DNA of 64,000 nt, taken from assembly GCF_022967985.1 (NCBI RefSeq), contig NZ_JALJVC010000002.1, forward strand, positions 186,001-250,000, given 5' to 3'. The notes under the pieces were generated by a model. The model had not been told where the DNA came from, ran no database searches, and saw nothing but the letters and a program-made list of their open reading frames with translations. The stretch is from Acinetobacter lwoffii. Its GTDB lineage: Bacteria; Pseudomonadota; Gammaproteobacteria; Pseudomonadales; Moraxellaceae. Position 1 is the first letter of the stretch; every line of letters begins with the position of its first letter. This document shows, in pieces, positions 28,203 through 37,471 of this stretch. The translations under genes and the position numbers were made by a program.

Positions 28203-28604
28203 ATGAACGTGATTACGGTGGCTGCAGCCATTATTTTAAATGAAGCGCAGCAACTGCTGGTGGTTCGCAAAAAAGGGACATCCTGCTTTATGCAGGTTGG
28301 TGGCAAGCTGGAGCCAAATGAAGCACCAGAAGCAACGATGTTGCGTGAAATTCAGGAAGAAATTGGCACACAGGCGCAGATTCAGCAATTCATTGGGCGT
28401 TTTGAAACCCAGACGGCAAATGAACCTGATCATCAACTGGTGAGTTATGTCTATTGGGTAAGTCTAGATCAAGCGCCAAAAATTGAAGCGGAAATTGCCG
28501 AAATGAAATGGGTCGATCTGGATGAAAAAGAGCTACGACTCGCACCCTTGACCACTGAAATTGTGATTCCTTGGGTGAAGTCGCAGTTACTCGCCCAAGC
28601 TTAA
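28203..28604 (+). CDS. Nudix hydrolase
   Basis: 133 residues with a complete Nudix box (GX5EX7REUXEEXGU) at 34-56: G, E of LEPNE, REIQEEIG. It hydrolyses a nucleoside diphosphate linked to another moiety; substrate unknown. The N-terminal VVRKKGTSCFMQVGGK is typical of MutT-like sanitising enzymes. It follows the LOG gene closely and ends only four bases from the convergent comF, with no terminator visible in between. Confidence 0.88.
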   Translation: MNVITVAAAIILNEAQQLLVVRKKGTSCFMQVGGKLEPNEAPEATMLREIQEEIGTQAQIQQFIGRFETQTANEPDHQLVSYVYWVSLDQAPKIEAEIAEMKWVDLDEKELRLAPLTTEIVIPWVKSQLLAQA

Positions 28605-28608
28605 ATTT

Positions 28609-29238
28609 TCAGATTTGAGCACCTGCCAGACAGGCTGCATAAACTTTTTGACAGCCCAGTTGTTCAAGTGTTTGGCTCAGTGCTCGAATCGAGCTGCCGG
28701 TCGTCACCACATCATCAATAATCAGCACCCGACGGTAACGCAGCTTGGAAATGGTACGGATCTGGAATTGTGATTGGATGTCTTCAATCCGCTCCAGCCG
28801 GCTTAGGCCCTTTTGCGAGTGTTGTTTCATTCGTCGAACAGGTTGCCAGATGGGTACATTCAACTGTTTTGCCACATGTTTGGCCAGCACTAGAGATTGA
28901 TTATAACCGCGCTCGGCCAGACGCTCATTCGAGATCGGCATCGGTACTATCGCACTGACTTTAGGCAGGTCTAAACTTAACAGCACACCTGCCAGTAAAT
29001 TTTGCAAATGCAGTTTCTGTTCATATTTAAACAGTTGAATCAAACGATCCATCGGGTAGGCATAGTCGCAGGCAATCTGGAACTGCATTTCCTGCCGTTG
29101 AATGGTTTGATGTGCCCAGGGTAATTGTCGCCAGCAATCTTTACAAACTGAATGAATGGTTTGATGATCGGTCAGACACAGCTGGCAGGGCTGTAAGCGG
29201 GTCAGCCAGGATTTTCCATGTTCCAGTAATTTAAACAT
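28609..29238 (-). CDS. comF: ComF-family phosphoribosyltransferase-like protein
   Basis: 209 residues from the ATG at 29238 (an ATG two codons earlier is possible); the longer frame to 29373 runs through recG and is not real. The N-terminal zinc ribbon has two cysteine pairs (CQLC and CKDC). The C-terminal half is a type I phosphoribosyltransferase fold with VLIIDDVVTTGSS. ComF is needed for natural transformation in several bacteria, which fits a naturally competent genus. It overlaps the end of recG by eight bases. Confidence 0.88.
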   Translation of the reverse strand: MFKLLEHGKSWLTRLQPCQLCLTDHQTIHSVCKDCWRQLPWAHQTIQRQEMQFQIACDYAYPMDRLIQLFKYEQKLHLQNLLAGVLLSLDLPKVSAIVPMPISNERLAERGYNQSLVLAKHVAKQLNVPIWQPVRRMKQHSQKGLSRLERIEDIQSQFQIRTISKLRYRRVLIIDDVVTTGSSIRALSQTLEQLGCQKVYAACLAGAQI

Positions 29239-31276
29239 AGGCATAGCGCGGTGCTTCCGGTAGCCAGCGTTGCAATAATGCCTCGGCCTGATCGGGATAA
29301 TCCTTGAGCATCTGCTGGGCCACATAATGTGCCTGATTGAGCAGGTGATCATCACGTTCAAGTTTGGCCACACGGAAATTCATGTCGCCAGTCTGTTTGG
29401 TCCCGAGTAGTTCTCCCGGCCCACGCAATTCTAGGTCTTTCTCGGCAATCATAAAACCATCATTGGTTTCACGCATGATTCTTAAGCGTTCCTGACCATT
29501 TTGCGACAGCGGATGTTTGTACAGTAGGGCACAGAAACTGGCTTTGGCACCACGGCCGACCCGACCGCGTAGCTGATGCAGTTGAGATAAGCCCAGACGT
29601 TCAGCATTTTCAATCACCATAATGGATGCATTCGGAACATCCACACCGACCTCAATTACGGTAGTGGCAATCAGCAGCTGTAATTCATTATTTTTAAACT
29701 GCTGCATTACCGCCTGTTTTTCATCTGCTTTCATCTTGCCATGTACCAGTCCGATATTCAGCGCAGGAAAGCGTTCCCGAATTTCAGCAAAAGTCGCTTC
29801 TGCGGCCTGAGCATCTAGGGTTTCGGACTGTTCGACCAGGGTGCAGACCCAATAGGCCTGCTTGCCTTCGGCACAGTTGCTGGCAATCCGTTGCAAGACT
29901 TCTTCGCGCCGGTCTAATGGAATGGTCACGGTCTGAATCGGGGTGCGGCCCGGTGGCAGCTCGTCAATCACCGAGGTATCCAGATCTCCATAGGCCGACA
30001 TGGCCAGTGTGCGTGGAATCGGAGTCGCAGTCATCACCAGTTGATGCGGTGACATACCATCTAGACCTTTATTTCTGAGTGCAAGACGTTGATCCACACC
30101 AAAGCGATGCTGTTCATCAATAATCACCAGACCCAGTTTGGCAAACTCGACATTTTCCTGAAATAGGGCATGCGTCCCGATGACTAGATGAGCGCTGCCA
30201 TCCCGAATCACCTGTTCCGCTGCGGCGCGAGCTTTACCTTTCTGCTTGCCGGAAAGCCAGGCTACATTTAAGCCCAAAGGCTCAAACCAGCGTTTAAAGT
30301 TCAGATAATGCTGCTCGGCCAGAATCTCGGTAGGCGCCATCAATGCAACTTGCCAGCCTTCCTCTAACGCATGGCAGGCCGTTACACCGGCCACCAGTGT
30401 TTTACCCGCGCCGACATCGCCTTGCACCAGACGCAACATCGGTTTATTGCTTGTTAAATCCTGTGCAATTTCTCTGGATACACGTTTTTGCGCAGCGGTC
30501 ATTTCAAACGCCAGACTGGCTAAAAGCTGTTTGGCATAGGTCTGACTGGGCGCAAATGAAGGCGCTTCGACCTGCTGGATGAAGGCCCGACGTGTCAATA
30601 GGCTGATCTGATGCGCTACCAGTTCTTCAAAGATCAGGCGCTGCTGTGCAGGATGTGAGCCTTGTGCTAGTTGCAGCATATTGGCATTGACTGGCGGGTG
30701 ATGGATATATTCCAGTGCCTGTTTCAGCGCATAACCATTGCTAAATTTTGCTGGCAGCAATTCAGGCAGATGATCGCTGTATTGAGCCAAGGCCTGCTGA
30801 ATATAATCCCGTATTTTTGGCTGGGTCAGGCCTTCAGTCGCCGGATAAATTGCCGTAAGCTGGGTTTGAGGTAAAGGTGTGTCCTCAGTAATGACTTGCA
30901 GTTCGGGATGATACATTTCCAGACCGCGCGCACCAACCCGCACTTCACCAAAAATTCTTAAACGGTTACCCAGTTTGCAGCGGTCAGTAATGCCTTTATA
31001 AATATGATAAAAACGTAAAGTGACTTTGCCAAAATTATCATCTAGCAGCACAGCCATGGATTTGCGTTTGCCAGGGGGGAAATCCACACCTTTAACGATG
31101 CCTTCCAGCAGATAGCTGCGTCCCACGCTCAATTGATTCATAGGAATGATCGTGCTACGGTCTTCATAGTCACGTGGTAGATGAAAAAGCAAATCATCAG
31201 TATTGAAGATATTTAGTTTTTCGAGTAATGCAGCGGCGGCATTGCCAACGCCTTGTAACTGATGGACTGCAGCCAT
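29231..31276 (-). CDS. recG: ATP-dependent DNA helicase RecG
   Basis: 681 residues. The N-terminal wedge domain with an OB fold (about 1-160) recognises branched DNA. The helicase core has Walker A GDVGAGKT (286-293), DEQH box (387-390), TATPIPRT and, late, QLRGRVGRGAKAS. RecG remodels stalled forks and Holliday junctions. It is cotranscribed with comF, whose start lies inside its last codons. It is divergent from the SDR gene at 31310. Confidence 0.97.
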   Translation of the reverse strand: MAAVHQLQGVGNAAAALLEKLNIFNTDDLLFHLPRDYEDRSTIIPMNQLSVGRSYLLEGIVKGVDFPPGKRKSMAVLLDDNFGKVTLRFYHIYKGITDRCKLGNRLRIFGEVRVGARGLEMYHPELQVITEDTPLPQTQLTAIYPATEGLTQPKIRDYIQQALAQYSDHLPELLPAKFSNGYALKQALEYIHHPPVNANMLQLAQGSHPAQQRLIFEELVAHQISLLTRRAFIQQVEAPSFAPSQTYAKQLLASLAFEMTAAQKRVSREIAQDLTSNKPMLRLVQGDVGAGKTLVAGVTACHALEEGWQVALMAPTEILAEQHYLNFKRWFEPLGLNVAWLSGKQKGKARAAAEQVIRDGSAHLVIGTHALFQENVEFAKLGLVIIDEQHRFGVDQRLALRNKGLDGMSPHQLVMTATPIPRTLAMSAYGDLDTSVIDELPPGRTPIQTVTIPLDRREEVLQRIASNCAEGKQAYWVCTLVEQSETLDAQAAEATFAEIRERFPALNIGLVHGKMKADEKQAVMQQFKNNELQLLIATTVIEVGVDVPNASIMVIENAERLGLSQLHQLRGRVGRGAKASFCALLYKHPLSQNGQERLRIMRETNDGFMIAEKDLELRGPGELLGTKQTGDMNFRVAKLERDDHLLNQAHYVAQQMLKDYPDQAEALLQRWLPEAPRYAYV

Positions 31277-31309
31277 GTCCCCTCAACCAGATTTGTGATT
31301 CGGTGCTCA

Positions 31310-32113
31310 ATGCATATTTTATTTATCGGTTATGGTAAAACATCCCGACGTGTGGCTAAACAACTATTTGAGCAAGGTCATCAAATTAGCACAATTAGCC
31401 AGAGTCCCAAAACAGATTCATTCGCAACTCATCTGATTCAGGATGTGCATCAACTGAATTTAACAGCAGTTCCTCCGATTGACTGGGTCTATGTATTACT
31501 TAGTCCAAAACAAAGTACGGTTGAAGGCTATCAGCAGACTTATCTGGATTCGGTTCAACCTATTGTGGCTGCCTTGAAACAGCATCCGGTGAAGCGGATT
31601 ATGGTGGTGTCATCGACACGAGGATATGGGCAAAATTCCGGTGAAATCGTAGATGACGAAACTGAAATTCACCCGAATGATACTCAGGGCAAAATCTTGC
31701 AGCAGATGGAGCAGGCTTATTTCACTGCTTATCCTGAGCAATCTACCATCATTCGTCCGAGCGGCATTTACGGTACTTCAGTAATACGCCTGCAGAAAAT
31801 GGCCGCCTCGATGACGAGTTATCCTAATCTGCACTGGTCCAACCGGATTCATATTGAAGATTTATCACGTTTCTTATCACATATGATTCACGTGGAACAT
31901 CCTGAAAGGTCTTATATTGTGACTGATAACCGGCCAAAATTAATGCATGAAATATTGCAATGGTTCCAACAACAGATGGGACTTCCTTTGCTGCAAGTAG
32001 AAAGCGAGCAGGTGACAGGTAAGAAACTTTATGCGACTCGAATGCAGAAAATGGGATTTGAGTTAGAGCATCCAGATTGTTATGAGGATTATTTGGAGTT
32101 AATGAAAAAATAA
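31310..32113 (+). CDS. NAD(P)-binding SDR/epimerase-like protein
   Basis: 267 residues from the ATG at 31310; the frame from 31262 overlaps recG and is rejected. It is an extended SDR Rossmann fold beginning MHILFIGYGKTSRRVAKQL, with VSSTRGYG and RPSGIYG in place of the usual YxxxK region. This resembles YeeZ-like proteins of the epimerase family. No clear catalytic YxxxK is visible, so it may bind a nucleotide without classical SDR chemistry. The function is unknown. Confidence 0.75.
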   Translation: MHILFIGYGKTSRRVAKQLFEQGHQISTISQSPKTDSFATHLIQDVHQLNLTAVPPIDWVYVLLSPKQSTVEGYQQTYLDSVQPIVAALKQHPVKRIMVVSSTRGYGQNSGEIVDDETEIHPNDTQGKILQQMEQAYFTAYPEQSTIIRPSGIYGTSVIRLQKMAASMTSYPNLHWSNRIHIEDLSRFLSHMIHVEHPERSYIVTDNRPKLMHEILQWFQQQMGLPLLQVESEQVTGKKLYATRMQKMGFELEHPDCYEDYLELMKK

Positions 32114-32129
32114 ATCCAGTAGATTGAAG

Positions 32130-32218
32130 TTCTTCCTCCCTCTGGGAGGAGGTTAGGAGGAGGGCTTTTTGAAATTACCTCTCCCTAGCCCTCTCCTGAA
32201 AGGAGAGGGAATAAAAAG
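32130..32218. repeat. C/G-rich dispersed repeats between the SDR gene and plsB
   Basis: Two adjacent imperfect palindromes: CTTCCTCCC with GGGAGGAGG followed by TTAGGAGGAGGGC (about 32131-32166), then CCTCTCCCTAGCCCTCTCC with GGAGAGGG (about 32178-32212). They have the same construction as the copies at 16284-16394 and 26222-26415, and again lie between convergent genes. Confidence 0.7.
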
Positions 32219-32220
32219 CC

Positions 32221-34788
32221 TTACTTCTTTTTCCGCTTCGCGCGTTTCTTGGCTTGTTCAGCCGCAACTGCATCCAAAGCTTCTTTCAACTCTTCATCCG
32301 TAAAGTCGGTGATGTGATGCAGCATCTGCAACTTCACTTCATCCAGTACCAAATGTGCATACTGCGCCACATTGGTCAGCTGTTCATCAAAAACAATCGC
32401 ATTGTCTTCATTGGTACATAGATAACCTTTTTGGGTTAATACCTTAATAAAGCTTTGGAATAAGGCTTTATCGAAGAACTCTGGCGAGTTGAACTCGTAC
32501 AGCACAGACAGGCGCTGACCGACCAGATAACTGAGCTCTTCAACCTGACGGGTCGAGATATTGCCAGAACCACGCTGGGTAATCAGTGCCAAAGTCATGT
32601 AATAACGTTCCAGACTTTGAGTCACAGGTGCAGCCAGAACTTCGAGCTGATGATGCGCTTCCGTATTCGGTGCAGGTGCAATCAGGTTTTCGCCATCTTG
32701 CGTGATCAGTTTCGAGGCAATTAAGCTATCAATATGGGCATTGACCTGATTTTGAATCTCATCTTCATGCCATTTTAAAAATAGCTCAGCTTTGAGGAAC
32801 GGATATAGGGTGCTGCTGATATTGATCACATCATGACGGCGGATGGTGCCGTTATGTTCAGTCAGGGCTGCAATCAGGGATGGCAATATAAAAGTATGCA
32901 CAATATTATTACGGAAGTAAGTTAGCAGAACCGCCTGATTATCCTCAATCGCAATAATATCTCCCAGTACATGCTTCACCCGTTTGATCAGTTTCAGCTT
33001 CATTGCATAGGCAATTATTTCTTTGCCTGACAGCGGTGTAACCTGCATGCGTTCATCATAAGGCAGGGCGGTGAGCAAGGTGCGATAGGTATCCAGCTGT
33101 TTGATACAGATTTCTTCATCCAGCGTATGTTTTGGCGTGGCCAGCAAGATTAAAGATAATAACGATACCGGATTGATCACGACTGCACTGTTAATATTTT
33201 CCAGAATAGCCTGTGCAGAGCTATTCACCGCGTCAGAAACCGCTTGTGGAACCGGATCATCGTTCTTTTCGATCTTGATATTTTCTGCACCATGCTGTTT
33301 CAGGATATCATCCAGAAATACCGGTTTACCAAAGTTCAGGTGCACCTTGCCAAAAATACGTTCAATCTTGCGCAGGGTTTTCAAAATACCAAAAATAGAC
33401 TCGGCTTCTTTTGGCTTACCACTCATCTCACCGACATAGGTACCACCTTCCATTAGGCGTTCATAGCCGATATAGGTCGGTACAAATACAATCGGTTTGG
33501 ACTTGCCACGTAAATGACCATGCACGGTCATTGCCAGCATGCCCGTTTTAGGTGGCAGCAAACGACCGGTACGTGAGCGACCGCCTTCAATAAAGTATTC
33601 CAGCGGGGTATTACGTGATAGCACGCTATACAGATATTCTTTAAATACCGTAGTGTACAGTGCATTGCCACGGAAAGTACGGCGAATAAAGAAGGCACCA
33701 CCACCACGTAAAATCTGACCGACAAAAGGCATATTGAGGTTATCGCCCGCAGCAATATACGGCACCATCAAGCCACGGCGATAGATCACATAAGACAATA
33801 ATAAATAGTCAATGTGACTGCGGTGACATGGGGTATAGACAATTTCATAATCCTTGGCCAATTCACGCACGGTACTGAAATTATGGACTTCTACGCCGTC
33901 ATAAAGCTGGGTCCATAAGCGGGTCAGGGCTTTATCGGCAAAACGTACAGTAGAATGAGAATAATCGGAAACGATTTCGTTCAGATAACCGATGGCGCGA
34001 CGTTCAGACTCCAGCATCGAGATTTTGCTGCGAATACTGTCATTGCGAATCGCCGCCTGTACATCTGGCGACTTGATCAGGCCATGCATGACATTACGGC
34101 GGTCGGACAGATCCGGCCCGAGAATGACTTCACGCTGACCATCCAGGTAATCATTTAAAGTGCTGACAATATAAGTTGCTGGCGCTGAATTTGGATGCGT
34201 CTCTTTGGCAAAGTTAATCAAGGTGCGTAAAGATTGCGGTTCATGAAACTCTAAATAAGACTGGCGACCATGCAGGCCGATATTGACCAGTTGTTTGACC
34301 CGGCTTGGCGTAGACCAAGTATCGGTAAATAAAAGCTTAAACCAGGAATCTTCTTTCTCAGGTTCACGTCCCCAAAGTACTGTTACCGGAACCAGTTCGA
34401 CATCCAGCTCAGGATGCTGTTCCAGGATTTCAATCAGACGTAACAGGCGTGGCGGGAAAGCATGCGGGGGAGAACTCAACAGGTTATTTTCATCATGATG
34501 CTGTAAAAACAGTACCGATGCTTTTTCCTTATTATTGCCCAGTTGCATTGGATCAAGTGCAGCCGGCAATTTTAAGCGTCGCGTTTCTGCATCGACAACC
34601 AGTGCATTACTACGCGAATGGTTCTGTAAAACGTAGCAGACCAGTTTCTGCGATTCTGCTGCAGTCTGATCAGATTCAGGCGCTGTCACTTCACTTGGTA
34701 CTTCCCCAAGAACATGAGGGGTAACCACAAGATCAAGTAACTTACTTGAAAGCTTGCGATACATTTGACCAAAGCCATTCTTGGACAT
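32221..34788 (-). CDS. plsB: Glycerol-3-phosphate 1-O-acyltransferase
   Basis: 855 residues, a full-length PlsB. The catalytic HX4D is HRSHID (about 322-327), and the glycerophosphate-binding block is EGGRSRTGR (401-409). Together with GGGAFFIRR and VPTYIGYERL they mark the acyltransferase domain. It is a membrane-associated inner-membrane enzyme that acylates the sn-1 position of glycerol 3-phosphate, the first step of phospholipid synthesis. The C-terminus ends in a basic KRAKRKKK tail. It is transcribed alone. Confidence 0.96.
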   Translation of the reverse strand: MSKNGFGQMYRKLSSKLLDLVVTPHVLGEVPSEVTAPESDQTAAESQKLVCYVLQNHSRSNALVVDAETRRLKLPAALDPMQLGNNKEKASVLFLQHHDENNLLSSPPHAFPPRLLRLIEILEQHPELDVELVPVTVLWGREPEKEDSWFKLLFTDTWSTPSRVKQLVNIGLHGRQSYLEFHEPQSLRTLINFAKETHPNSAPATYIVSTLNDYLDGQREVILGPDLSDRRNVMHGLIKSPDVQAAIRNDSIRSKISMLESERRAIGYLNEIVSDYSHSTVRFADKALTRLWTQLYDGVEVHNFSTVRELAKDYEIVYTPCHRSHIDYLLLSYVIYRRGLMVPYIAAGDNLNMPFVGQILRGGGAFFIRRTFRGNALYTTVFKEYLYSVLSRNTPLEYFIEGGRSRTGRLLPPKTGMLAMTVHGHLRGKSKPIVFVPTYIGYERLMEGGTYVGEMSGKPKEAESIFGILKTLRKIERIFGKVHLNFGKPVFLDDILKQHGAENIKIEKNDDPVPQAVSDAVNSSAQAILENINSAVVINPVSLLSLILLATPKHTLDEEICIKQLDTYRTLLTALPYDERMQVTPLSGKEIIAYAMKLKLIKRVKHVLGDIIAIEDNQAVLLTYFRNNIVHTFILPSLIAALTEHNGTIRRHDVINISSTLYPFLKAELFLKWHEDEIQNQVNAHIDSLIASKLITQDGENLIAPAPNTEAHHQLEVLAAPVTQSLERYYMTLALITQRGSGNISTRQVEELSYLVGQRLSVLYEFNSPEFFDKALFQSFIKVLTQKGYLCTNEDNAIVFDEQLTNVAQYAHLVLDEVKLQMLHHITDFTDEELKEALDAVAAEQAKKRAKRKKK

Positions 34789-35070
34789 AGCTGCTCCTAA
34801 TTTTACTGACCAAAACCACAGGACTTCTGAGGGAATTTATTTTGCGGGTTTCTAAAGCGAAACAATATATCTTTTTTTAACAACTTCAACAGAAGTGCTT
34901 CAATTTTAGCGTGAAAGCAGGTGCTTTTCCTAGTCACTTATGACATCAGTATGACAGAACAATCATACAAACTTTAGAGTTTCGGTCTGATTTTGTGGCA
35001 GAATATTCCAGATCAATTATTTAGATCCGTTTTTCCGTTTTGGATATCTCCAATATTACATAGGTTGCTT

Positions 35071-35943
35071 ATGAATGCCTTAACACAGGAACTGGTCGAG
35101 CTGCTCAGCTTAGAAAAGTTAGAAGAAAACATTTTCCGGGGAATCAGCCGGAATCTGGTAGGCAAGCGCGTGTTCGGTGGGCAGGTTTTAGGGCAGGCAC
35201 TACGCGCCGCGTCTTATACCACAGATCGTCCGGCACATTCATTACATGCCTATTTTCTATTTGGCGGGGATGTCAATGCACCGATTATTTATGAAGTGGA
35301 TCGTATCCGTGACGGCAAGAGCTTTGTCAGCCGTCAGGTGCGCGCTATTCAGCATGGCCGTACCATTTTCATGTGTATGGTGTCTTTCGCGCATCAGGAA
35401 GAGGGCCTGAATTACCAGATTTCAGAGCCTGAATATCCACCGGCAGAAAGCCTGAAAAATGAAGCAGAGCTGATCAAGCAGATTATTGAGTTTATTCCGG
35501 AAAATGTTCGTGCATCTTTCACTCGTGATCGTCATGTGGAAATTCGTCCGGTCAATCCGCAAAATCCATTCCAGCCTCAACCTGAAGCACCGTCTTATGC
35601 ACACTATATCCGTACGCATGACCGTATTGCTGCAGAAGTCGATCAGATCTCCTTGCATCAGGCCATTGCTGCTTTCTATTCTGACTTTACCTTGATGACC
35701 ACGGCGCTTCGTCCACATGGTCTGAGTTATATTTCGCCAAGCTTACAATGTGCCAGTATTGACCATGCCATGTACTTCCATAAACCATTCCGTGCGGATG
35801 AATGGATGCTTTACGATATGGATGCCACCCAGAGCGCCAGTTCGCGCGGCCTGAATTTTGGCCGGATGTGGCAGAACGGCGAGCTGGTCTGCAGTACCTC
35901 TCAGGAAGGTCTGATCCGCTTACGTGAAATCGAAACACAATAA
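35071..35943 (+). CDS. tesB: Acyl-CoA thioesterase II
   Basis: 290 residues from the ATG at 35071 with TAGGTT upstream; the frame from 34993 adds a non-conserved leader. It is a double hot-dog thioesterase with KRVFGGQVLGQAL, HSLHAYFLFGGD and the second-half LQCASIDHAMYFHKPFRADEW. The catalytic D, T/S and Q positions of TesB are compatible with this sequence. It cleaves medium- to long-chain acyl-CoA to free acid and CoA. Confidence 0.93.
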   Translation: MNALTQELVELLSLEKLEENIFRGISRNLVGKRVFGGQVLGQALRAASYTTDRPAHSLHAYFLFGGDVNAPIIYEVDRIRDGKSFVSRQVRAIQHGRTIFMCMVSFAHQEEGLNYQISEPEYPPAESLKNEAELIKQIIEFIPENVRASFTRDRHVEIRPVNPQNPFQPQPEAPSYAHYIRTHDRIAAEVDQISLHQAIAAFYSDFTLMTTALRPHGLSYISPSLQCASIDHAMYFHKPFRADEWMLYDMDATQSASSRGLNFGRMWQNGELVCSTSQEGLIRLREIETQ

Positions 35944-35957
35944 GTTTGTAGTCTGTC

Positions 35958-35986
35958 AAAAAGCCGAATCCTAGATTGGGTTTTTT
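35958..35986 (+). terminator. Terminator after tesB
   Basis: AAAGCC-GAATC pairs with GATT-GGGTTT around CTA, with one mismatch, followed by six T. Confidence 0.75.
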
Positions 35987-36104
35987 GTTTTTAAGCCGGA
36001 TGAAAAAGGCCATTTGATGCCATGCTTCAACCATGCGTTTATAAAATATTACTCGATTCTATAGACACTGCATGGCATAGTGCGGCTTAAGATCAATATT
36101 AAAA

Positions 36105-37364
36105 ATGCATGAAAAGATGAGCTTAAATACGCAAATTTTAACTGCCGCCGTATTGGGGGTGCTGTTTGGATTTCTATTGACGATATTTCCGCAGACCTCA
36201 TTTTTTGATATCAGCTTATATGGCATCGGCATCGTCAGCAGTATTTTTATTGGCTTGTTAAAAATGCTGTTAGTGCCGCTGATTTTTAGCTCGATCGTGG
36301 TCGGCGTATCCAATCTGCAGGCGGGTGGGCAGCTAAGCCGCACCTGGAAAATTACCCTGATGTGCTGTGTGACCACCACTACCTTGGCACTTATTTTAGG
36401 TCTGGCGTGTGCGCATCTGTTTGATGTCGGTAAGGGTGTGGATGTGCTGATGTTCCAGGATGCCATGGCACAACATCAAACACCGGATACGCTGACGCCT
36501 TCTTCTTTCTTTACCAACTTTATTCAAAATACCTTGATCAATCCCTTTAAAGCATTTTCGGATGGCAATGTCTTGGCGGTGGTAGTCTTTGCGCTATTTG
36601 TTGGTGTGGCACTGGTTGCGGGAGGAGATAAATTTCGTACCGTGCGCAAGCTGAGTCACCAGTTTTTCGAAATCATGATGTTGATGATTGGCTGGGTAAT
36701 GAAACTGGCACCACTCGGTATTTTTGCCTTATTGGCCAAATTAATTGCCACTGAAGATGTTTCGGTTCTTAGTCGTCTGGCTGAATTCGCTGCGGTAGTC
36801 ACCGGTACGACGATTTTTCATGGCATCGTGGTCTTGCCTTTATTGCTATGGATTTTCGGCAAGATGGATCCGGTCACGTTCTTTAAAGGCACACGTGCTG
36901 CCTTGATTACTGCCTTTGCCACCAGTTCCAGTTCGGCCACCATGCCCCTGTCGATGAAATGCGCACAGGAAAATTTAGGGGTACGCCCACATACCGCAGG
37001 CTTTGTAATTCCACTTGGGACCCAGTTAAATATGGATGGTACGGCGCTGTATGAAGCAGCTGCAGCTCTGTTTATTGCCAATTTAATGGGGCTGGATCTG
37101 AGTCTGGGGCAGCAACTGGTGGTCTGCGCGACTGCGATGATTGCATCCTTAGGTGCACCGGGGATTCCGAGTGCCGGTATGGTGACTATGATTATGGTCT
37201 TGCAATCGGTAGGTTTGCCTGCCGAGGCAATTGCCATTCTGTTGCCGATCGACCGTTTACTGGATACCGTACGTACAGTGGTGAATGTTCAGGGAGATAT
37301 GATGATCAGCGTGGTGGTGGACCGGCATACGCGTGAACCCGATCTTCAAGCTACAGATAGCTAA
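36105..37364 (+). CDS. Dicarboxylate/amino acid:cation symporter (DAACS family)
   Basis: 419 residues from the ATG at 36105 (another in-frame ATG at 36117). It has about eight membrane helices and the two re-entrant-loop signatures of the glutamate-transporter fold: the serine-rich TAFATSSSSATMPLS and LGTQLNMDGTALYE, plus GAPGIPSAG. Transport of C4-dicarboxylates or glutamate/aspartate with protons or sodium is expected; the exact substrate cannot be told, so no symbol is given. It is monocistronic with a terminator. Confidence 0.9.
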   Translation: MHEKMSLNTQILTAAVLGVLFGFLLTIFPQTSFFDISLYGIGIVSSIFIGLLKMLLVPLIFSSIVVGVSNLQAGGQLSRTWKITLMCCVTTTTLALILGLACAHLFDVGKGVDVLMFQDAMAQHQTPDTLTPSSFFTNFIQNTLINPFKAFSDGNVLAVVVFALFVGVALVAGGDKFRTVRKLSHQFFEIMMLMIGWVMKLAPLGIFALLAKLIATEDVSVLSRLAEFAAVVTGTTIFHGIVVLPLLLWIFGKMDPVTFFKGTRAALITAFATSSSSATMPLSMKCAQENLGVRPHTAGFVIPLGTQLNMDGTALYEAAAALFIANLMGLDLSLGQQLVVCATAMIASLGAPGIPSAGMVTMIMVLQSVGLPAEAIAILLPIDRLLDTVRTVVNVQGDMMISVVVDRHTREPDLQATDS

Positions 37365-37380
37365 AACATTTAAAAAAATA

Positions 37381-37412
37381 AAAAAAAAGCAGGTATTTGA
37401 CCTGCTTTTTTA
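37381..37412. terminator. Terminator, possibly bidirectional
   Basis: AGCAGGT (37388-37394) pairs with ACCTGCT (37400-37406) around ATTTG, with a long A run before and T run after. It ends the symporter gene and may also serve the convergent yihA. Confidence 0.9.
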
Positions 37413-37471
37413 TTTGTACGTTGAGTTTTAATAAATCAAGAATGATCACAGATCATTTAGGTGATATGGTC

